Below are positions 31,036-39,392 of a DNA stretch of 64,000 nucleotides, in pieces. The notes under the pieces were generated by a model, which made no database searches, had not been told where the DNA came from, and worked only from the letters and a program-made list of their open reading frames with translations. The DNA lies in assembly GCF_004365635.1 (NCBI RefSeq), contig NZ_SOBH01000004.1:310001-374000 (forward strand), written 5' to 3'. The translations under genes were made by a program, and so were the position numbers. The stretch comes from Litoreibacter halocynthiae (GTDB taxonomy: Bacteria > Pseudomonadota > Alphaproteobacteria > Rhodobacterales > Rhodobacteraceae). Numbering within the stretch: position 1 is the first letter of the stretch; each line of letters opens with the position of its first letter.

Positions 31036-31799
31036 GCGGGCTTAACGCTGGCTGTTACATAATTGACAGACAAGTCACGATCAGACAGCGACCAGCCCCA
31101 AGTGATCGGGTTGAACACGAACCCTTTGCGATCTACGGGGCTTAACCCCGCATTTGAGATCAGCTCAAACAACTCATCCGGCGTGATAAACTTGTTCCAC
31201 TCATGGGTGCCTTTGGGCAACCAGCGCATAATGTGTTCCGCGCCAACGATGGCCATCATGAAACTTTTCGGATTGCGGTTAATTGTCGAGCACACCATCA
31301 GGCCGCCCGGCTTCAACAACGTTTTGCACGCGGTGAGGTAGGCCAGCGGATCAGAAACGTGCTCGACAACTTCCATATTCAGAACGACGTCAAACTGCTC
31401 ACCAGCGTCAGCCATCGCTTCGGCGGTTGTGTGACGGTAGTCGATTTCCAGTCCGGATTGCTCCGCATGAACTTGGGCGACCGGAATGTTCCCACCTGCA
31501 GCGTCCGCGCCAACGACCTCCGCACCAAGTCGCGCCATGGGTTCAGAAAGCAGCCCGCCACCGCATCCGATATCCAGAATGCGCAGGCCCTTAAATGGAG
31601 CGGGCGCATCCAGATCGCGATCAAACTCGGCGGAAATCTGGCTGGTGATGTAGTCCAGACGGCACGGGTTGAGCATATGTAGGGGCTTGAATTTGCCGTT
31701 CAGGTCCCACCATTCGGCAGCCATGGCCTCGAACTTTGCGATTTCCGAGGGGTCGACGGTAGACGTATTCATGTGCAGACTCATCTTTGACTTGGTCAT
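31032..31799 (-). CDS. ubiG: ubiquinone biosynthesis O-methyltransferase
   Basis: UbiG carries out both O-methylations in ubiquinone synthesis. The SAM-binding loop [12 protein letters not shown] and post-I motifs are present, as is the family's [14 protein letters not shown] and [22 protein letters not shown]. The longest frame starts [13 protein letters not shown]; starts at the second or third methionine are equally possible since none has a strong ribosome-binding site. It converges with the MarR gene. Confidence 0.94.
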   Translation of the reverse strand: MTKSKMSLHMNTSTVDPSEIAKFEAMAAEWWDLNGKFKPLHMLNPCRLDYITSQISAEFDRDLDAPAPFKGLRILDIGCGGGLLSEPMARLGAEVVGADAAGGNIPVAQVHAEQSGLEIDYRHTTAEAMADAGEQFDVVLNMEVVEHVSDPLAYLTACKTLLKPGGLMVCSTINRNPKSFMMAIVGAEHIMRWLPKGTHEWNKFITPDELFELISNAGLSPVDRKGFVFNPITWGWSLSDRDLSVNYVTASVKPA

Positions 31800-31843
31800 T
31801 TTCGGGCATGGTACCCAGCGCTCAACAAACTATATAGGGCTCT

Positions 31844-32821
31844 ATGGACAGATCGTCAGGACAAAACCGCGCGGTGGCACATCTCTATCCACCGATTGAC
31901 CCATTCGACCAGCAGATGCTGGACGTGGGCGATGGCCACCGAATTTATGTCGAGCAATGCGGAAATCCGGATGGTATTCCGGTTGTTGTCTTGCACGGCG
32001 GCCCGGGCGGCGGATGTTCCCCCGCGATGCGGCGTTACTTTGATCCGGCCACATATCGTATAGTTTTGTTTGACCAAAGAGGCTGCGGCCGTTCGCGCCC
32101 GCATGCCAGTGTCGAGAACAACACCACATGGCATTTGATCCGCGATATCGAACTGATCCGCGCGCGGTTCGGCATTGATAAATGGATTGTCTTTGGTGGC
32201 AGTTGGGGTGCTACGCTGTCGCTGCTCTATGCCCAAAGCCATCCGGACCGTGCGGCGCATCTGGTGCTGCGCGGCGTGTTCTTGATGACGCAGGCAGAGC
32301 TGGACTGGTTCTATGGAGGTGGCGCGGGACAATTCTTCCCGGAACAATGGTCCAAATTCGCCGACCTTATTCCCAAAGAAGAGCGGGGCGACATGATCGC
32401 AGCCTATCAACGGCGTCTGTTCTCGGGAGATATACAACTTGAATCCCGCTACGCGCGCGCTTGGGCAGGATGGGAAAATGCACTCGCGGCCCTGACCGTT
32501 TCACATCCCGTTGGCGATGCTCCGGCAGAGTATGCCCGCGCCTTCGCCCGCTTGGAGAACCACTATTTCACCAATCAGGGCTTTCTGGAAAGCGATGGTC
32601 AGATCCTCTCAAATCGGGAGGCAATCGAGCATATTCCTGCCGTGATCGTTCAAGGCAGATACGACATGATCTGCCCGCCTATTTCCGCATATCGACTGGC
32701 TGATGGATGGACAAAGGCCGACTTGCGGATGATTAAGGCGTCGGGACACGCACTATCCGAGCCAGCCATCACTGCCGAACTCGTGCGCGCCATGGATGAT
32801 TTACGCGCCGTTTACGCGTAA
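31844..32821 (+). CDS. pip: prolyl aminopeptidase (proline iminopeptidase)
   Basis: Pip releases N-terminal proline from peptides. The alpha/beta hydrolase has HGGPGGG at 51-57 (oxyanion), nucleophile S120 in GGSWGAT, aspartate in GRYDMICP (about 273) and histidine in ASGHALSEP (about 304). At 325 aa it is the S33 family's usual length. It is divergent from ubiG by 44 bp. Confidence 0.94.
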   Translation: MDRSSGQNRAVAHLYPPIDPFDQQMLDVGDGHRIYVEQCGNPDGIPVVVLHGGPGGGCSPAMRRYFDPATYRIVLFDQRGCGRSRPHASVENNTTWHLIRDIELIRARFGIDKWIVFGGSWGATLSLLYAQSHPDRAAHLVLRGVFLMTQAELDWFYGGGAGQFFPEQWSKFADLIPKEERGDMIAAYQRRLFSGDIQLESRYARAWAGWENALAALTVSHPVGDAPAEYARAFARLENHYFTNQGFLESDGQILSNREAIEHIPAVIVQGRYDMICPPISAYRLADGWTKADLRMIKASGHALSEPAITAELVRAMDDLRAVYA

Positions 32822-32930
32822 ATGAGACCTTAGGAATACAAAAATAGCCTAATTCGGTGTTACGGGTTTACAGATCAAGAGCAACCGCTACTCTCGGTAC
32901 TCTGGGAAACTGTTGGGATGTAGAAAGCCT

Positions 32931-33929
32931 GTGGCTGGACTTTTAGGGATTATCCTCCAAAGATTGTTGCTAGGCATTGCAACGCTCTTCGCTGTTTCCA
33001 TTATCATTTTTGTTGCCGTAAATGCCCTGCCGGGTGATTTCGCACAGTCTATTCTTGGACAAGGTGCAACGCCTGAAGCCGTTGAAGCCATCCGTAACCA
33101 ATTGGGCCTGAACGAGAGCCCTCCGACCCGGTATTTCAAATGGCTTCTTGGCGCCGTGCAGGGTGATCTTGGCATTCCCATGTCCCAAGCGTTGTTCCAG
33201 TCGTTCACGGGTTCGAGCACTGGTGGCGACGTCGTCACGGTTTTCGACCAGATCATTCCCCGCCTGAAAAATACCATGTTTCTTGCCGGTGTGAGCGCCG
33301 CGATTTCGGTTCCCCTTGCTGTGACGCTCGGAATTTTGACAGCGCTTTATCGCAATACCGCATTTGACAAAGCGATGAACGTATCGACGCTGTCAGCGAT
33401 CTCCAGCCCGGAGTTTTTTCTAGCCTATATCCTGATCCTGTTTCTTGCAGTTCTGAATCCGGTGTTCCCATCCCTGTCCAACATCTTTCCGGGGATGGAG
33501 TTCAGTGACCGGTTGAATAAAACCATGTTGCCTGCGTTGACGCTCACACTTGCAGTGACAGCGCAAATGATGCGCATGACACGCGCCGCGATCATCAACC
33601 TGCTGGCTTCGCCCTATATTGAAATGGCGCGGCTAAAAGGCCTTTCGCCGATGCGGGTAATCGTGAAGCATGCTTTGCCAAATGCTTTGGCGCCGATCAT
33701 CACGGTTGTTGCATTGAACCTTGCCTACCTTGTCACCGGCGTTGTCGTAGTGGAGGTTGTCTTCGTCTATCCGGGCATCGGCCAGCTGTTCGTCGACAGC
33801 GTCAAAATCCGCGATATCCCTGTAGTGCAGGCCTGCTGCCTGATCTTCGCGGCTGTTTACATCCTGCTCAACCTAACGGCTGACGTCTTGTCCATCATTT
33901 CAAACCCACGCCTGAGGCACCCCAAATGA
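32931..33929 (+). CDS. ABC transporter permease, DppB/OppB type
   Basis: This is the first permease of a peptide-type ABC importer. The permease signature region of the binding-protein-dependent class (EMARLKGLSPMRVIVKHALPNALAPII) near residue 230 contacts the ATPase. The frame is open from a TTG at 32913, but GTG 32931 (MAGLLGIILQRLLL) better matches family starts. It overlaps the next permease by four bases. Confidence 0.88.
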   Translation: MAGLLGIILQRLLLGIATLFAVSIIIFVAVNALPGDFAQSILGQGATPEAVEAIRNQLGLNESPPTRYFKWLLGAVQGDLGIPMSQALFQSFTGSSTGGDVVTVFDQIIPRLKNTMFLAGVSAAISVPLAVTLGILTALYRNTAFDKAMNVSTLSAISSPEFFLAYILILFLAVLNPVFPSLSNIFPGMEFSDRLNKTMLPALTLTLAVTAQMMRMTRAAIINLLASPYIEMARLKGLSPMRVIVKHALPNALAPIITVVALNLAYLVTGVVVVEVVFVYPGIGQLFVDSVKIRDIPVVQACCLIFAAVYILLNLTADVLSIISNPRLRHPK

Positions 33930-35125
33930 ACGCACTTGTTTGGATCCTTGGCGGGCTTCTCGTCATTCTTGCTATCGCTTGGGTTTTCCGGTTTGCCGCG
34001 CAAAAAGCGACGGACAACAAGCCCTACTTCCGCGACATGCCGCTAAGTGTCGCATTCGGCTATGTGTTCGCAGCAGCGGCGCTATTGCTCAGCATTTGGT
34101 ACTTCTTCCAGCCCAAAGCCGTTGACGGAGTCCCATCAGCAGGCGTGATCTTCTTTCGCTGGGCTGTCATCGGATTGCTTGGCTTCGCGGCGGCGGCTTG
34201 GGTCTTTCGCACAGTGTTTCGCAATGTCGGGTCCGAGAATAGCAAAAAGCTGTTCCGCTCCATGCCGCTCACTGCCGCTTTTGGCGTGATGATCATCATT
34301 ATCTATGCAATCGTGTCGATCTTCGCTGGCCTCATCGCCCCATACGGCCAAGAAGAAATTCTAGGTGCAGCGAATGTCGTCGCGGGAGGTGATCCGGCAA
34401 TTGGTGGCAATCCTGAGTATCCGCTTGGCACAGATCAGATTGGTCGGGATATTCTTAGCCGACTTATTTACGGCGCGCAGAACACGGTCGGCATCGCTTT
34501 CGTCACCACCTGTCTGGCGTTTTTTCTGGGCGGCACCTTGGGCTTTCTTGCTGCGGTGTTAGGCGGCTGGCTGGACCAGTTGCTCTCTCGGATGGTCGAT
34601 GCGCTTATGGCAATCCCGTCCCTGATTTTCTCGCTGCTGCTGATGACCATTGCCACCGCTTGGGCGGGCAGCGAGGCCTGGCTGGTCACCATATACATGA
34701 TCTTCATCATTGCCGTGATCGACAGCACGCGTGTCTTTCGACTGTCACGCGCGGTCGGGCAAAGCATCGTCGTTATGGATTATATCGAAGCCGCGAAACT
34801 CCGCGGTGAAGGAATGGGCTATCTGATTTTCCGCGAGATCCTGCCAAACGCCTTGGCACCGCTACTCGCTGAGTTTGGTTTACGCTTTTGCTTTGTGTTC
34901 CTCACAATTGCGTCCCTCAGCTTCTTGGGTGTCGGCATTCAGCCACCTAAGGCCGACTGGGGCACCATGGTGCGCGACCTGTCACCGTTCATCAACTATG
35001 CGTCGTTCGCGCCGAATGCCGCCGTCACGCCCTTGTTGGCGGCTGGCGCTATCGCCCTGCTAACCGTCGCTGTGAACTTTGTGGTCGACTGGATGCTGCA
35101 TAAATCATCGGGGCTGAAAGAATGA
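33926..35125 (+). CDS. ABC transporter permease, DppC type, with duplicated N-terminal membrane module
   Basis: The 399-aa protein is about 100 residues longer than ordinary DppC/OppC permeases. The typical permease domain starts around residue 140 and has EAAKLRGEGMGYLIFREILPNALAPL as its ATPase-contact loop. Before it are two related modules: AWVFR(18-22)...FRDMPLSVAFG(35-45) and AWVFR(91-95)...FRSMPLTAAFG(110-120), each followed by a membrane helix. It starts at ATGA overlapping the first permease and overlaps the ATPase start by four bases, so all three are co-translated. Confidence 0.88.
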   Translation: MNALVWILGGLLVILAIAWVFRFAAQKATDNKPYFRDMPLSVAFGYVFAAAALLLSIWYFFQPKAVDGVPSAGVIFFRWAVIGLLGFAAAAWVFRTVFRNVGSENSKKLFRSMPLTAAFGVMIIIIYAIVSIFAGLIAPYGQEEILGAANVVAGGDPAIGGNPEYPLGTDQIGRDILSRLIYGAQNTVGIAFVTTCLAFFLGGTLGFLAAVLGGWLDQLLSRMVDALMAIPSLIFSLLLMTIATAWAGSEAWLVTIYMIFIIAVIDSTRVFRLSRAVGQSIVVMDYIEAAKLRGEGMGYLIFREILPNALAPLLAEFGLRFCFVFLTIASLSFLGVGIQPPKADWGTMVRDLSPFINYASFAPNAAVTPLLAAGAIALLTVAVNFVVDWMLHKSSGLKE

Positions 35126-36768
35126 GCGATCTGCTGCTAAAAATTCGTGGCCTGAAGATCGAAGGTCGCTCTGACGAGACATGGAACCCGATTATCAACG
35201 GTATCGACGTTGATCTGAAAAAGGGCGAAGTGCTGGGCATGATAGGCGAGTCCGGTGCCGGTAAGTCCACGGTCGGGCTTGCTGCAATGGGCTACACACG
35301 CGACGGCGTGCGGATCAGTGAAGGCTCGGTCGAGTTCGACGGCGTTGATCTGGTAAAGGCATCCGCTGCGGTAAAACGTGCGCTGCTTGGCAAGCGGATT
35401 GCCTATGTTGCGCAATCTGCTGCCGCCAGCTTCAACCCGGCGCATAAACTCATCGACCAGCACACTGAAGGCCCGGTTCAGCATGGCGTCTCCAGCCGCG
35501 GCGAGAGCGAGTTGGACGGTATCGAGCTTTACCGCCGCCTGCGCCTGCCAAACCCCGAAGAAATCGGTTTCCGCTATCCGCATCAGGTGTCTGGCGGTCA
35601 GCTGCAACGGGCGATGACAGCAATGGCGATGGCCTGTCGCCCCGACCTGATCATTTTTGACGAACCGACAACGGCCCTAGACGTGACGACCCAAATCGAG
35701 GTTCTCGCCTCAATCCGCGACATCGTTGAGCAGTTCGACACAGCCGCGATTTACATCACGCATGATTTAGCTGTGGTCGCGCAGATGGCGGATAAAATCA
35801 AAGTTCTGCTCAAAGGTGACGAAGTCGAAGAGGCTGATACCCGCACCATGCTGACTGCGCCGACAGAGGATTACACCAAGTCGCTTTGGGCGGTCCGCAG
35901 CTTTGAGCGGCCCGCAAAACCCGCGATCAACGTGAATGCCACACCTGTCGTCAGCGTCCGCAACGTCACCGCAGCCTATGGCACCGTCGATGTATTGCAT
36001 GACGTAAGTTTTGATATTCACGCCGGCCGGACTGTGGCTGTTGTCGGGGAATCCGGCTCCGGCAAATCAACCGCGGCGCGCTGTATCACAGGGCTACTTC
36101 CTCCGCGCATTGGCCATATCGAATTTGACGGCCAACAACTCCCCCTAAGCTACAAGCAGCGCGACAAAAGCCAGCTGCGCCAAGCGCAAATGATCTATCA
36201 AATGGCTGATACTGCCCTCAATCCGCGCAAAAGCATTGGTGAGACGATCGGGCGACCGGTCGAGTTCTACATGGGCCTGAAGGGCCGTGAAAAGCGCAAG
36301 CGTGTCGAGGAGTTGCTGGCCGAGATTGAGCTGGAACCAACGGAATATTTCAATCGCCTGCCGTCAGAGCTTTCGGGTGGACAAAAGCAACGTATCGGCA
36401 TCGCGCGCGCGCTGGCTGCCGAGCCGCAATTTATCATCTGTGACGAAGTGACGTCTGCTCTGGATCAGTTGGTGGCCGAGGGAATTTTGCGCCTGTTGGC
36501 AAAGCTGCAAGACGAATTGGGCCTAAGCTACATGTTCATCACCCACGATTTGGCCACCGTTCGCTCCATCGCCGATGAAGTCGTGGTAATGAAAGACGGC
36601 GAGGTTGTTGAGCAAGGCCCCAAGAAGGAAATGTTCAAGCCGCCGCATCACGCCTACACCGACTTGCTGCTAAGCTCGGTGCCTGAAATGGACCCGGACT
36701 GGCTGACAAATCTTCTGCAGGAACGCGGAGTTGATAACATCGGCGACGCAGCTGTTGATAAGATGTAA
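35122..36768 (+). CDS. ABC transporter ATPase, DppD-DppF fused in one chain
   Basis: The 548-aa protein joins two peptide-type ATPase domains. Domain 1 has Walker A GESGAGKST (42-50), signature SGGQLQRA (157-164) and Walker B IIFDEP (177-182). Domain 2 has Walker A GESGSGKST (309-317), signature LSGGQKQR and Walker B IICDEV, where the usual DEP proline is valine, and Q-loop IYQMAD in place of the usual FQDP. Each half ends with a short regulatory extension. The solute is likely an oligopeptide or related amphiphile, unproven from sequence. Confidence 0.92.
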   Translation: MSDLLLKIRGLKIEGRSDETWNPIINGIDVDLKKGEVLGMIGESGAGKSTVGLAAMGYTRDGVRISEGSVEFDGVDLVKASAAVKRALLGKRIAYVAQSAAASFNPAHKLIDQHTEGPVQHGVSSRGESELDGIELYRRLRLPNPEEIGFRYPHQVSGGQLQRAMTAMAMACRPDLIIFDEPTTALDVTTQIEVLASIRDIVEQFDTAAIYITHDLAVVAQMADKIKVLLKGDEVEEADTRTMLTAPTEDYTKSLWAVRSFERPAKPAINVNATPVVSVRNVTAAYGTVDVLHDVSFDIHAGRTVAVVGESGSGKSTAARCITGLLPPRIGHIEFDGQQLPLSYKQRDKSQLRQAQMIYQMADTALNPRKSIGETIGRPVEFYMGLKGREKRKRVEELLAEIELEPTEYFNRLPSELSGGQKQRIGIARALAAEPQFIICDEVTSALDQLVAEGILRLLAKLQDELGLSYMFITHDLATVRSIADEVVVMKDGEVVEQGPKKEMFKPPHHAYTDLLLSSVPEMDPDWLTNLLQERGVDNIGDAAVDKM

Positions 36769-36799
36769 AACGAATCGCCCTGTAGTGGGGCCGATATAA

Positions 36800-36816
36800 A
36801 TGCGGACGAACCGCAT
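36800..36816 (+). other. intercistronic stem-loop before the solute-binding protein gene
   Basis: ATGCGG (36800-36805) and CCGCAT (36811-36816) form a perfect 6-bp stem with a 5-nt loop in the 75-bp gap between the ATPase and binding-protein genes. No T-run follows. Such stem-loops often stabilise the binding-protein segment of ABC operon mRNAs; that role is inferred here. Confidence 0.45.
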
Positions 36817-36843
36817 CTGACTAAAACCAACTGGGAGACACTC

Positions 36844-38388
36844 ATGTCACAAATTTCAAGACGCAGCCTGCTCAAAACGGGCGTTGCTGCTGGCGTTCTG
36901 TCCGCCACGGGTCTGCCGCTCCGCGCGCAGGCCAAAAAGGGCGGTCGCCTTCGTATGGGGCTGAACGGGGCGAATACCTCGGACAGCTGGGACGCACGGA
37001 CCCATTCCGATGCATTCATGATTAACTGTGGCCACGGCTGCGTTTTCGATTGCTTGACTGAAGTTGGCCCCGACGGCCAACTGCGCGGCGAGCTTGCCGA
37101 AAGCTGGGAAGCCAGCGCGGACGCGGTCAAATGGACCTTCAAACTGCGTCAGGGCGTTACCTTCCACAACGGTAAGGCATTCGGTGCGGATGACGTGCTG
37201 GCCTCGCTGGCGATGCACACCGAAGAAGGTGCCAAATCTGCGGCGAAACCGATTGTGTCGGCGATCAGCGAAATGAAAAAGATCAACGACCACGAGGTTG
37301 AATTGACGCTTGCTGCTGGCAACGCCGACTTCCCGTTCTTGCTGTCGGATTATCACATCGTCATGTTCCCTGCGGGCCAGATTGACGAAGCGATCGCCAA
37401 AGGCATCGGGACGGGCATGTATGAGGTCGTTTCCTTCGATCCGGGCGTGCGCTTTGTCGGGAAGCGGGTTGCGAGCCACTACAAGGACGGCTCCGCAGGT
37501 TGGTTCGACGAGATCGAGTATATCGCAATCAACGACACCTCCGCACGGATGAACGCGCTGATGACGGGTCAGGTCGACGCCGTGAACCGCGTCGATTTCA
37601 AGACCGAGCCGTTGATGCGTGCAAACCCGCGCGTCACGATTTTCGAAGTGACCGGCAACCAGCACTACACGCTGCCAATGCTGTCTGACGTTGCTCCTTT
37701 CGACAATCTGGATGTCCGTCTGGCGCTGAAATACGCCGTTGATCGTAATGAATTGGTGGACAAAATCCTCCAAGGTCACGGCGCCGTGGCAAACGATCAC
37801 CCGATCGGCCCTGCAAACCAATACTATGCCGCCGATCTTCCTCAGATCGAGTACGACCCCGACAAAGCCAAGTTCCACTTGGATAAATCCGGTATCGGTG
37901 AACTGAATGTCGACCTTCATATCGCAAACGCTGCCTTTAACGGCGCGGTGGATGCGGGGCAGTTGTATCAATCGTCTGCGAAGAAGATCGGCATCAATAT
38001 CAACGTCGTCCAAGAACCTGATGACGGGTATTGGTCCAACGTCTGGCTTAAGAAGCCGTGGTGTGCCAGCTACTATTCCGGCCGCGCGACCGAAGACTGG
38101 ATGTTTGCAACTGCCTATGAGGCTGGCGTTCCTTGGAACGAAAGCAACTGGGATGATCCTCGCTTCCAAGAGCTGCTATATGCAGGTCGCAAAGAGTTGG
38201 ATTCCGCGAAGCGCCGCGTCATTTACCATGAAATGCAGGAAATCCTGTCGACCCGTGGCTCCACCGTCATTCCGATGTACGCCAACTACGTGGACGCTGC
38301 GTCCTCTGCATTGGCCCATGGGGAAAACATCGGGAACAACTTCCAGATGGACGGCTCCCGTATGGCGGAGCGCTGGTGGTTCTCTTAA
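36844..38388 (+). CDS. peptide-type ABC solute-binding protein, Tat-exported
   Basis: The 514-aa protein is a family 5 solute-binding protein. Its N-terminus reads SRRSLLKT followed by a moderate hydrophobic stretch and cleavage near AQA (residue 30), so it is predicted to be exported folded by Tat. Characteristic segments include LAESWEASADAVKWTFKLR, GVTFHNGKAFGADDV and VRLALKYAVDRNEL. It is the last gene of the importer operon. GGGAGACACTC precedes the ATG. Confidence 0.93.
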   Translation: MSQISRRSLLKTGVAAGVLSATGLPLRAQAKKGGRLRMGLNGANTSDSWDARTHSDAFMINCGHGCVFDCLTEVGPDGQLRGELAESWEASADAVKWTFKLRQGVTFHNGKAFGADDVLASLAMHTEEGAKSAAKPIVSAISEMKKINDHEVELTLAAGNADFPFLLSDYHIVMFPAGQIDEAIAKGIGTGMYEVVSFDPGVRFVGKRVASHYKDGSAGWFDEIEYIAINDTSARMNALMTGQVDAVNRVDFKTEPLMRANPRVTIFEVTGNQHYTLPMLSDVAPFDNLDVRLALKYAVDRNELVDKILQGHGAVANDHPIGPANQYYAADLPQIEYDPDKAKFHLDKSGIGELNVDLHIANAAFNGAVDAGQLYQSSAKKIGININVVQEPDDGYWSNVWLKKPWCASYYSGRATEDWMFATAYEAGVPWNESNWDDPRFQELLYAGRKELDSAKRRVIYHEMQEILSTRGSTVIPMYANYVDAASSALAHGENIGNNFQMDGSRMAERWWFS

Positions 38389-38409
38389 CCACCCCGATCT
38401 GACGATATA

Positions 38410-38446
38410 AAAACGCCCCGCCGATTTGGCGGGGCGTTTTTTATTG
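38410..38446 (+). terminator. intrinsic terminator of the ABC importer operon
   Basis: A perfect 13-bp GC-rich stem (38410-38422 with 38428-38440) and 5-nt loop GATTT is followed by a run of T's, a strong Rho-independent terminator. It lies 21 nt after the importer's last stop codon. Its A-rich 5' flank also makes it usable for the convergent small gene at 38448, i.e. bidirectional. Confidence 0.92.
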
Positions 38447-38447
38447 G

Positions 38448-38591
38448 TTAGGCTGCGGTCGCCGCGCGTTCAGTACGCTCCGCATCCCGCTTTTTCCAAG
38501 TGCGGTTCATCACCACATACATGACGGCCACGCCGCACAGAAACGCGCCGCCGCCAACAGTGGCGACTACGCCAAGGCTGCTAAAGTCCAT
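38448..38591 (-). CDS. 47-aa single-pass membrane protein
   Basis: ATG at 38589-38591 is preceded by AAGGAG with good spacing, and the frame runs to TAA at 38448. The product starts [20 protein letters not shown], with one hydrophobic helix (about 5-27), followed by a basic KK-R tail and a terminal A/E/R-rich segment. It is too short for most annotation pipelines and I cannot assign a family. It converges on the importer's terminator. Confidence 0.65.
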   Translation of the reverse strand: MDFSSLGVVATVGGGAFLCGVAVMYVVMNRTWKKRDAERTERAATAA

Positions 38592-38692
38592 TTTCGTTCT
38601 CCTTCCGAATTGACTGCCGCAATGGTTAATTTCGGAATAGGGCAGATTTTGGACGGGTTTGCGGCCCTTGCCGGAATACTCTTAAACAAAAC

Positions 38693-38721
38693 TTGCAGAC
38701 TCACCTGCCTTCCCCTATATC
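38693..38721 (+). promoter_or_regulatory. predicted sigma-70-type promoter of the rimP operon
   Basis: TTGCAG (38693-38698) and TATATC (38716-38721) are separated by 17 bp. Expected initiation is around 38728, giving an approximately 90-nt leader before rimP. Confidence 0.55.
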
Positions 38722-38774
38722 CCCCTCAACAGCGGCGTGCTGGTCTCCACCCCCAGCGCTCCACCGGGAAACAT

Positions 38775-38800
38775 CAACGGGCCGCGCGCCCGTTTTTTTG
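38775..38800 (+). promoter_or_regulatory. attenuator-like terminator in the rimP leader
   Basis: ACGGGC (38777-38782) pairs with GCCCGT (38788-38793) around a 5-nt loop and is followed by seven T's (38793-38799), 17 nt before the rimP start codon. Upstream, GCTGG and CCAGC segments can form a competing hairpin. The arrangement reads as attenuation control of the essential rimP-nusA-infB operon, although it could also terminate a short transcript starting at the promoter at 38693. Confidence 0.6.
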
Positions 38801-38816
38801 TGCCTCTAAGGAAACT

Positions 38817-39392
38817 ATGACTGATCTGATCGCAAAAGCTGCCATCGACCGCCGTCTGGCCGAGATCGCCCAACCCGTTATCGAGGGTCTGGGTTATGAA
38901 CTCGTGCGGATGCGCCTGCTCACTGGTAAAGCCGATATTGTGCAAGTTATGGCTGAGAAGCCCGAAGGCGGCATAGAAGTCGATGATTGTGCCAAAATCT
39001 CTACTGCATTGTCTGCGATTTTCGATGTCGAAGATCCAATCTCTGGCGAATATAGCCTAGAAGTGTCGAGCCCCGGCATCGACCGCCCACTGACCCGCTT
39101 GAAAGATTTCGAGATGTGGGACGGGTACGAGGCAAAGATTGAAACCGAAGAACTCATCGACGGCCGTCGCCGCTTTAAAGGGCAGTTGGCTGGCGTTGAG
39201 GGTGACGAAGTTCTAATCACCATCGAAGAAGGCACCATCGGCCTGAAATTCGAATGGCTCACTGATGCGAAGCTGGTTCTGACCGACGAGCTGATCCGCG
39301 ATGTTCTTAAAAACCGCAAAGACGCGGGCGAAATTGACGAAACCCAATTCGACGAAGTTCAACAGATCGTCGATGGCGAAGGAGACGACTAA
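38817..39392 (+). CDS. rimP: ribosome maturation factor RimP
   Basis: RimP assists 30S subunit maturation. The 191-aa protein has the two-domain family layout, with [12 protein letters not shown] marking the centre and an SH3-like C-domain (about 90-170). The frame extends back to 38610, but ATG 38817 carries the AAGGAAACT ribosome-binding site and homologous [14 protein letters not shown] start. The stop overlaps the nusA start by one base (TAATG). Confidence 0.94.
   Translation: MTDLIAKAAIDRRLAEIAQPVIEGLGYELVRMRLLTGKADIVQVMAEKPEGGIEVDDCAKISTALSAIFDVEDPISGEYSLEVSSPGIDRPLTRLKDFEMWDGYEAKIETEELIDGRRRFKGQLAGVEGDEVLITIEEGTIGLKFEWLTDAKLVLTDELIRDVLKNRKDAGEIDETQFDEVQQIVDGEGDD

Noticed and set aside
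36856-38169. A 437-codon open frame on the minus strand opposite the ABC solute-binding protein
   Set aside because: It mirrors a well-supported SBP gene in the antisense frame. Composition bias explains the lack of stops, it has no ribosome-binding site at the start and no recognisable protein features.
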